Shown piece after piece: positions 1 to 3,734 of a DNA stretch of 5,399 nucleotides. The notes beneath the pieces are model-generated. The model did not search any database, was not told the DNA's origin, and was given only the letters and a program-made list of their open reading frames with translations. The DNA is from Ruminococcaceae bacterium UBA1448 (GTDB lineage: Bacteria > Bacillota > Clostridia > Oscillospirales > Ruminococcaceae), in the NCBI GenBank assembly GCA_002329405.1, contig DCTE01000105.1:1-5399 (forward strand), given 5' to 3'. Both the position numbers and the translations under genes were made by a program. The first letter of the stretch is position 1. Every line of letters starts with the position of its first letter.

Positions 1-30
1 TTGCCTTTGTTGGATTTTGAACCTGAATTT

Positions 31-107
31 TGGTAGCGGGGGTTGGATTTGAACCAACGCCCTTCGGGTTATGAGCCCGACGAGCTACCGAGCTGCTCCA
101 CTCCGCG
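31..107 (-). tRNA. Initiator tRNA-fMet, anticodon CAU, CCA encoded
   Basis: The minus strand folds into a complete 77-nt cloverleaf. The anticodon stem TCGGG/CCCGA encloses the loop CTCATAA with anticodon CAT. The T-arm is GTTGG-TTCAAAT-CCAAC and the gene ends in an encoded ACCA. It is called initiator rather than elongator because positions 1 and 72 do not pair (C1·U72), the anticodon stem has the three consecutive G:C pairs 29-31/39-41, and the D-stem GAGC/GCTC carries A11:U24. These are known bacterial initiator traits that exclude the tRNA from elongation and allow formylation. Bacterial initiators I recall mostly have C1·A72, so U72 is a variant. The acceptor stem also contains an A6·C67 mismatch. 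Its promoter lies at 142-170. Only 30 bases follow the 3' end, so a terminator or a downstream tRNA cannot be judged. Confidence 0.97.
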
Positions 108-118
108 ATATCTGTACT

Positions 119-135
119 GCACTGTTGCTCAGTGC
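119..135 (-). other. Perfect 6-bp hairpin in the tRNA 5' leader
   Basis: The arms GCACTG and CAGTGC pair perfectly around a 5-nt loop. The predicted transcription start of the tRNA promoter falls at about position 135, so the primary transcript would begin with this hairpin and keep about 11 nt before the mature tRNA 5' end. It may protect the precursor or influence RNase P processing, but this is inference. It is too small and lacks the T-run needed to be a terminator on this strand. Confidence 0.4.
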
Positions 136-141
136 TTTATT

Positions 142-170
142 ATAATACCACAAGCGGATAGTTTTGTCAA
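142..170 (-). promoter_or_regulatory. Strong sigma-70/SigA promoter of tRNA-fMet
   Basis: Read on the minus strand there is a perfect -35 box TTGACA (165-170), a 17-bp spacer and a -10 box TATTAT (142-147). Transcription should start at about position 135, giving a 5' leader of about 28 nt before the mature tRNA. The A- and T-tracts at 171-187 lie just upstream of the -35 box, where an UP element would bind the alpha-subunit C-terminal domains. That fits a highly expressed stable-RNA gene. An overlapping TATAAT begins 3 bp further downstream but would need a 20-bp spacer, so TATTAT is preferred. Confidence 0.88.
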
Positions 171-180
171 CACTTTTTTG

Positions 181-228
181 AAAAAATTTTTCTTGGCCGG
201 TGAAACAGAATATTTCTTTCACCGGCCA
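181..228 (-). terminator. Intrinsic terminator of the beta-glucuronidase gene
   Basis: Twelve bases at 217-228 are perfectly complementary to 194-205, forming a GC-rich stem (TGGCCGGTGAAA with TTTCACCGGCCA) around an 11-nt loop. It begins 12 bp beyond the stop codon of the glucuronidase gene. On the minus strand the stem is followed by AAGAAAA and then a six-T run (181-186), so the T-tract is offset by about 7 nt from the stem. This weakens the match to the ideal arrangement but the position and strength of the stem still favour termination. It insulates the tRNA promoter immediately downstream. Confidence 0.75.
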
Positions 229-240
229 GTCATTCAGGTA

Positions 241-2025
241 TTATTTTTTATAATCGAATGTCGGAATCTTCAGCCAGCGTTCCCGCATAAAATGTGCAGC
301 CATTTTAGGCTTACGGTCACGGGTAAAGAGACCTTTTTTGTTTCCCTGAACACGAACCACGCCCTGCGACGTTGCAAAGTCCGCAAAGTTCCAAACCTGC
401 TCACCCTGTACTTCCGGTATTTCATCAAACACACGGGTGTTCATTTCATAATAGTTCACCTGATATTCCTCTGTAAACATAACCGGCGTTGCGTCATGGA
501 AACCCGCGATGGTATCCGCGCCAAATTCGGTAAACACAATCGGTTTATCCAGTGACGCCCATTTTGCCAATTCAGCACGCAATTGTTTTTCAGCAGAAGC
601 GAGATCTCCCCCGCACTCATACCATCCATAATATCGATTCAAGCAGATGATATCACAGACATCCTTCGTCACTTCCTGTTCGAAGGAAATCATCTGCACG
701 TTAACCAACGTACAGGGGCGTTTCTGCGGATCGAGTTCTTTTGCAAGCGCAAACAGCGGGAAAAAGTAATCGGCCGCTTCTTTTCCGGCAGAGTCAGGTT
801 CATTGGCAATGCTCCATACAGCGACGCAGGCAAGGTTTTTATCCCGCGCGATCAAATCACGGATCACATCCTGATGATGTTCAAAGGTCTGAGGGGCATA
901 TTCCCCGCCAAAAGTCGTTGCATGGGAAGCACCAAAAAATCCGCCGCCCATTCTGAAATTCAAACCGACCGCCGGTACCTCATCAATCACAACAATTCCT
1001 TCACGGTCACACAGCCGCATCATCTCTTCTGAATAGGGATAATGGCTGGTACGGAAAGAGTTGGCCCCCTGCCATTTGAGCAGTGCCAGATCTTTTACAT
1101 TCATTGCCTCATTCAGGCCGCGTCCGTTCGGATAGGTGTCCTCATGTTTGCCATATCCTTTGAAATAAAAGGGACGTTCGTTGATCAGCAGATGGTGACC
1201 ATCTACCCGGACTGTCCGCACGCCATAGGGCAGCGTATAGCAGTCTTCTCCAAAGGTCACCCGGATCTCATACAAATAAGCATCCAGCGGCTGCCAGAGC
1301 CGGACATTTTCGATATGCAGCTGTCCGCTGGTTCCGTCCGCCTGTGCGACCAGCTGACCAGCCTCGTCCAGCACTTCGACATGACAGTCGCCCTCACCGA
1401 AAACATCAACCTGATATTGCAGATCTGCGCTGTTATTCTCAAAATCAACGGCCGGTGTAACGGTCAAGTCGCAGATATAAGCAACCGGTGTGGTATACAA
1501 TTTTACAGGACGGGTAATACCAGCATAATTGAAGAAGTCAAAATTGGTTGCATTATATTTTCTGCCTGCAGGTGTTACCTTCTGTTCGCCGACCGGAAGG
1601 GTCGAGTGATCAATCACATTGCTGACCGCAATCGTCAGCAGGTTGTCTCCGGCATGTGCAATCTTTGTTACATCCGCTTCAAACGGCAAAAAACCGCCCT
1701 TATGGCTGGTGACCAGTTCGCCATTCAGATAGACTTCTGCGTGGTGAGTAACCGCCGCACAGCGCAGCACAAGCCGCTGTGCAAGCATTGCGGAAGAAAC
1801 AGAGATCTTCCGCTGATAATAGACCGTTCCGCGGTAATCCCGCAGTTCTTCCGACGTCTTGATATCGTTATAAGACGCGGGTACCGGCATCGTGCACCCA
1901 TCTGTCAGAGGAGCGGCATACCACTGACAGCGTTTGCCCTCGCCTTCCTCCTTCTCAGTTTTAAAAGTCCAGATTCCACCAAGATCAAACAGCATGCGGG
2001 ACTGCGTCATGATTGGATACAGCAT
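241..2025 (-). CDS. uidA: Beta-glucuronidase, glycoside hydrolase family 2
   Basis: This 594-residue enzyme hydrolyses beta-D-glucuronides to D-glucuronate and an aglycone. It has the GH2 order: N-terminal sugar-binding jelly roll (about 10-180), immunoglobulin-like domain (about 180-275) and TIM barrel (about 275-594). The acid/base is E409 in WSIANEP and the nucleophile is E500 in FTEFGADT. The N562-x-K564 motif in GNKKG binds the glucuronate carboxylate and separates true beta-glucuronidases from beta-galactosidases. D163 in NFDFFNYAG matches an E. coli substrate contact. Catalytic positions sit exactly four below E. coli UidA (E413, E504, N566, K568), a 603-residue protein. The segment at 357-383, equal to E. 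coli loop 1, is only about two residues shorter, so a loop-1 or mini-loop-1 class is likely. There is no signal peptide, so it acts in the cytosol on imported substrates. The start at MLYP aligns with E. coli MLRP and has a good RBS. The gene lies 92 bp downstream of an AraC-family regulator on the same strand. Confidence 0.96.
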   Translation of the reverse strand: MLYPIMTQSRMLFDLGGIWTFKTEKEEGEGKRCQWYAAPLTDGCTMPVPASYNDIKTSEELRDYRGTVYYQRKISVSSAMLAQRLVLRCAAVTHHAEVYLNGELVTSHKGGFLPFEADVTKIAHAGDNLLTIAVSNVIDHSTLPVGEQKVTPAGRKYNATNFDFFNYAGITRPVKLYTTPVAYICDLTVTPAVDFENNSADLQYQVDVFGEGDCHVEVLDEAGQLVAQADGTSGQLHIENVRLWQPLDAYLYEIRVTFGEDCYTLPYGVRTVRVDGHHLLINERPFYFKGYGKHEDTYPNGRGLNEAMNVKDLALLKWQGANSFRTSHYPYSEEMMRLCDREGIVVIDEVPAVGLNFRMGGGFFGASHATTFGGEYAPQTFEHHQDVIRDLIARDKNLACVAVWSIANEPDSAGKEAADYFFPLFALAKELDPQKRPCTLVNVQMISFEQEVTKDVCDIICLNRYYGWYECGGDLASAEKQLRAELAKWASLDKPIVFTEFGADTIAGFHDATPVMFTEEYQVNYYEMNTRVFDEIPEVQGEQVWNFADFATSQGVVRVQGNKKGLFTRDRKPKMAAHFMRERWLKIPTFDYKK

Positions 2026-2032
2026 AAAATAA

Positions 2033-2039
2033 CTCCTTT
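2033..2039 (-). promoter_or_regulatory. Ribosome binding site of beta-glucuronidase
   Basis: AAAGGAG on the minus strand stands 7 nt before the ATG at 2023-2025. It fixes the start at the first methionine rather than at M6 or M11, which have no such site. Its AAA overlaps one arm of the palindrome at 2037-2048, so a repressor bound there, or structure there, would touch the translation signal. Confidence 0.9.
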
Positions 2040-2048
2040 CGCGCGAAA
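2037..2048. promoter_or_regulatory. Perfect 12-bp palindrome TTTCGCGCGAAA, candidate operator
   Basis: The 12 bases read identically on both strands and centre on CpG, a common feature of LacI-family operators. With the predicted start of transcription near 2058, the site covers about +11 to +22 of the glucuronidase transcript and touches the RBS. This is where a roadblock repressor would bind. As RNA it forms only a weak 4-bp hairpin, so a DNA-level role is more likely. No LacI-type gene lies in the window, and the regulator that would bind here is unknown. Confidence 0.45.
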
Positions 2049-2055
2049 TATTTTG

Positions 2056-2070
2056 TACAATTTTATTGTA
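2056..2070. promoter_or_regulatory. Inverted repeat TACAAT-N3-ATTGTA overlapping the -10
   Basis: Perfect 6-bp arms are separated by three bases. One arm (2065-2070) is itself the -10 hexamer TACAAT on the minus strand, and the repeat covers about -13 to +3 of the glucuronidase promoter. A dimeric regulator bound here would occlude RNA polymerase. The sequence is AT-rich, so a chance match to the -10 box explains part of the symmetry. Confidence 0.4.
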
Positions 2071-2073
2071 GCA
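2065..2073 (-). promoter_or_regulatory. Extended -10 promoter of beta-glucuronidase
   Basis: The minus strand reads TGC-TACAAT, a TGn extended -10 with a near-consensus hexamer, about 40 bp upstream of the start codon. At 17-bp spacing the -35 position reads TAGTTT, which is poor. A weak -35 is typical of promoters that need an activator, consistent with an AraC-family regulator encoded immediately upstream. The predicted transcription start is near 2058. Confidence 0.6.
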
Positions 2074-2117
2074 TGATTTGCGTCAAAAAACTAGAATTAT
2101 TTTTCAGTGAAATATGA

Positions 2118-3398
2118 TTATTTTATATCCAATCTTCTTTTTTCTGACAGATGCAACTTTTCTTTCCGGTACTGACCAGGTGTCATCCCGGTATCTCTGC
2201 GAAAAATACGGATAAAATAGCTGACATCCAATATACCGACCTGTTCTGCAACCTGTGCAATGCTGAGATTCTCCCGCTCCAACAGTTGCTTGGCCCGTTC
2301 CAGCCGCTTCTCCCGCAGCCAGCAGCCGAAAGTCTGACCGGTTTCCTCTTTAAATCGGGCGGAAAGATAGCTTTCTCCAACGCCAGCTTTTTCCGCCAGT
2401 TCACCCAGACTGACCGCATTGTCCATCTGCAACAGGGCTTCACTGATAACCCCGCGAATTAACGGTGATATTCCCTGTATGGCGTAACGGTTGACTGCCA
2501 GACAGTACTCACGCAAAATTTCCCTCTGTATCGTCCGAACCTCCTGTTCAGTCACACAGCTGTCGATCCGTCCGGTAAATCCACGGGCAATCTGGTCAAT
2601 AAATGCCGGATGGACACCGGCCCGTTCAATATTTTTGCGGCAGAGGGTGTTCAGAATAATCGCGACATTCTGTGCACCGCGCAGCGACTGAAAACGTCCG
2701 GGCAGCTGAAACCGGGCCAACTCCCGCATGGCAGCGGTCATTTTATCCAGATTCCCGGTCAACATTGCGTCCAGCCATTCATTTTCTTTCTGATATCGCT
2801 GTTCGATCATCGACGCTGCCATCGCCTGTTCATATTGTTCCTCACGGCTGACCGGCGTGCCGGGTGATGGATGCTCAACCTGTTCTACAAAGGGAAGTGC
2901 CTGCTCCTGTCCGCACAGCAGCGCGCCAATACGGCGGACCATCCGTACAAAAGCCTGCTCATCCAGTACAACTGGAACAGAACTTCGATATTCCAGCAAA
3001 GATTCTCCCATCCGTGAATCCCATCCCAGTTCCTTTTGAATTGCAAAAGTGACCTCCCGCGAATTAGATTCTGCAAGATAAGGGCCCATCGTCAGCAGCT
3101 GTCGTTCTCCATCGACTGCACAGCAAAATATCAGATAGCGGCAGCCAAACATATCCAGAAAACGGACAATTTGCTCCTGCGGCAGCTGGAGCAAACGATC
3201 AAAAAGGTATACGCCCTCGTCAAAATCCGGCAGGCACCATTTCCGCAAACCGCCGTCAAAGCTGACATTGTCGAATGGTACTGCTCTTTCTTCCGAAAGA
3301 TGGTATCGGTGAAAAGCCACATTATAACTCCCGGTTACCAGCGTCAGTGCTTCCAAAACATCCATCTGCATCCTGTCCACCCCATCCTTTTTTTTCAT
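2118..3398 (-). CDS. AraC-family transcriptional regulator, large sensor region
   Basis: This 426-residue cytosolic protein carries a C-terminal AraC/XylS DNA-binding domain at about 329-416. Helix-turn-helix 1 is in SLGELAEKAGVGESYLSARF, followed by the linker RLERAKQLL. Helix-turn-helix 2 is in LSIAQVAEQVGILDVSYF, followed by IRIFRRDTGMTPGQYRK, the family signature. The N-terminal 130 or so residues contain RYLIFCCAVDGERQLLTMGP, which resembles a GAF- or PAS-type sensor strand pattern, but the fold is uncertain. A helical region at about 195-325 (AQNVAIILNTLCRKN, then EYCLAVNRYAIQG) resembles helper regions of Firmicutes AraC regulators. There is no AraC-type cupin arm. The ligand is unknown; a glucuronide or glucuronate is inferred from the neighbouring glucuronidase gene. 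The start is set at ATG 3396-3398, with AGGA 5 nt upstream and a promoter 37 nt upstream. A longer in-frame ATG at 3470 lies upstream of that promoter, and a shorter start at 3371 is possible. Confidence 0.92.
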   Translation of the reverse strand: MKKKDGVDRMQMDVLEALTLVTGSYNVAFHRYHLSEERAVPFDNVSFDGGLRKWCLPDFDEGVYLFDRLLQLPQEQIVRFLDMFGCRYLIFCCAVDGERQLLTMGPYLAESNSREVTFAIQKELGWDSRMGESLLEYRSSVPVVLDEQAFVRMVRRIGALLCGQEQALPFVEQVEHPSPGTPVSREEQYEQAMAASMIEQRYQKENEWLDAMLTGNLDKMTAAMRELARFQLPGRFQSLRGAQNVAIILNTLCRKNIERAGVHPAFIDQIARGFTGRIDSCVTEQEVRTIQREILREYCLAVNRYAIQGISPLIRGVISEALLQMDNAVSLGELAEKAGVGESYLSARFKEETGQTFGCWLREKRLERAKQLLERENLSIAQVAEQVGILDVSYFIRIFRRDTGMTPGQYRKEKLHLSEKRRLDIK

Positions 3399-3403
3399 TA
3401 TAA

Positions 3404-3407
3404 TCCT
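3404..3407 (-). promoter_or_regulatory. Ribosome binding site deciding the AraC regulator start
   Basis: AGGA on the minus strand lies 5 nt before the ATG at 3396-3398. It is short but lies within the roughly 30-nt leader predicted from the promoter at 3435-3443. The alternative ATG at 3369-3371 has only AAAAGGA about 12 nt away and a G-rich stretch closer in. The in-frame GTG at 3378-3380 is a third possibility. Confidence 0.55.
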
Positions 3408-3434
3408 AACAGACCGGACTTGCAAGAAAATCCT

Positions 3435-3443
3435 ATTATACCA
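3435..3443 (-). promoter_or_regulatory. Extended -10 promoter of the AraC regulator
   Basis: The minus strand reads TGG-TATAAT, a perfect -10 hexamer with the TGn extension. The -35 position at 17 bp reads TAGAAA, a poor match. Transcription would start near 3428. The promoter lies between the longest possible start codon (3470) and the chosen one (3398), so the longer reading is unlikely to be translated from this transcript. Confidence 0.7.
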
Positions 3444-3490
3444 TAAAATATGCACATTTTCTAATCTCAAAAAATATTATTCCCAATTAT

Positions 3491-3520
3491 TTACCAATAG
3501 ATTTATTTAAAACATACAAT
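3491..3520 (+). promoter_or_regulatory. Candidate promoter of the LRR surface protein gene
   Basis: TTACCA (3491-3496) and TACAAT (3515-3520) are separated by 18 bp in a very AT-rich tract, giving a start near 3527 and an untranslated leader of about 97 nt. A second candidate is TTGCAA (3527-3532), 18 bp, TGTATT (3551-3556). Neither is strong and I cannot choose with certainty. Both face away from the AraC regulator promoter at 3435-3443, so the two genes are divergently transcribed from a shared intergenic region. Confidence 0.4.
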
Positions 3521-3560
3521 AACATTTTGCAACCTTTTATGAATGTTGTGTGTATTGAAT

Positions 3561-3605
3561 ATGAAAAAACAATCCAAACCAACCAGCTTGATCAAACTGT
3601 TATAA
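3561..3605 (+). CDS. Possible 14-residue upstream ORF (leader peptide)
   Basis: An ATG at 3561 opens a short frame encoding MKKQSKPTSLIKLL and closing with TAA at 3603-3605, 18 nt before the LRR gene start. It is in the same frame as that gene. No convincing Shine-Dalgarno sequence precedes it, and it lies downstream of the first candidate promoter, so translation is doubtful. The lysine-rich start followed by leucines resembles a signal peptide n-region, so an ancestral longer N-terminus interrupted by a stop is another reading. Confidence 0.2.
   Translation: MKKQSKPTSLIKLL
3584..3599. promoter_or_regulatory. Near-perfect 16-bp palindrome in the LRR gene leader
   Basis: The 16 bases read CAGCTTGATCAAACTG. 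Seven of the eight symmetric pairs match around a TTGATCAA core; the exception is the fourth pair. It ends 24 nt before the start codon of the surface protein gene. It could be an operator or a weak RNA hairpin close to the RBS. There is no T-run, so it is not a terminator. Confidence 0.3.
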
Positions 3606-3609
3606 ATCA

Positions 3610-3616
3610 AAGGGGG
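3610..3616 (+). promoter_or_regulatory. Ribosome binding site of the LRR surface protein
   Basis: The stretch AAGGGGG stands 7 nt upstream of the ATG at 3624-3626. It is purine-rich and well spaced, though GGGGG rather than GGAGG. It supports 3624 as the start, and the basic residues and hydrophobic core of a signal peptide follow directly. Confidence 0.75.
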
Positions 3617-3623
3617 CATTAAA

Positions 3624-3734
3624 ATGACACATCCACTTAAACGCATCTGCCTGGCATTGCTGCTTTCTTCCGCAATCATCGGAGGCCTGACCCTGCCGCT
3701 GCCGGCACATCTGCCTATGCAAACCGTATGCGCT
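3624..3734 (+). other. Signal peptide of the LRR surface protein
   Basis: The n-region MTHPLKR is basic. The core ICLALLLSSAIIGG is hydrophobic, and the c-region ends in TVCA before ASSG, giving a plausible signal peptidase I site after A37. The residues before C36 (QTV) do not fit a lipobox, so export by Sec with ordinary cleavage is expected. Confidence 0.85.

Noticed and set aside
43..555. 170-codon plus-strand frame beginning inside the tRNA
   Set aside because: It starts within a tRNA gene, crosses a promoter and a terminator, and overlaps the glucuronidase 3' end. No RBS or known domain supports it.
1042..2076. 344-codon open frame on the plus strand antisense to beta-glucuronidase
   Set aside because: It lies wholly over the clearly homologous glucuronidase gene, has no RBS at its start, and its translation has no recognisable domain. 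It is a shadow of codon bias on the other strand.
2081..2086. TTGACG as a -35 box for beta-glucuronidase
   Set aside because: It is only 10 bp from the TACAAT hexamer, and at 17 bp downstream the sequence (AAATTG) is not a -10 box.
3399..3470. 24-residue N-terminal extension of the AraC regulator from the ATG at 3470
   Set aside because: The extension spans the extended -10 promoter TGG-TATAAT and lacks an RBS. The internal start at 3398 has an AGGA and sits downstream of the promoter.
3729..3734. C36 of the LRR protein as a lipoprotein cysteine
   Set aside because: The three preceding residues QTV do not fit a lipobox. The site reads better as a signal peptidase I cleavage after VCA.
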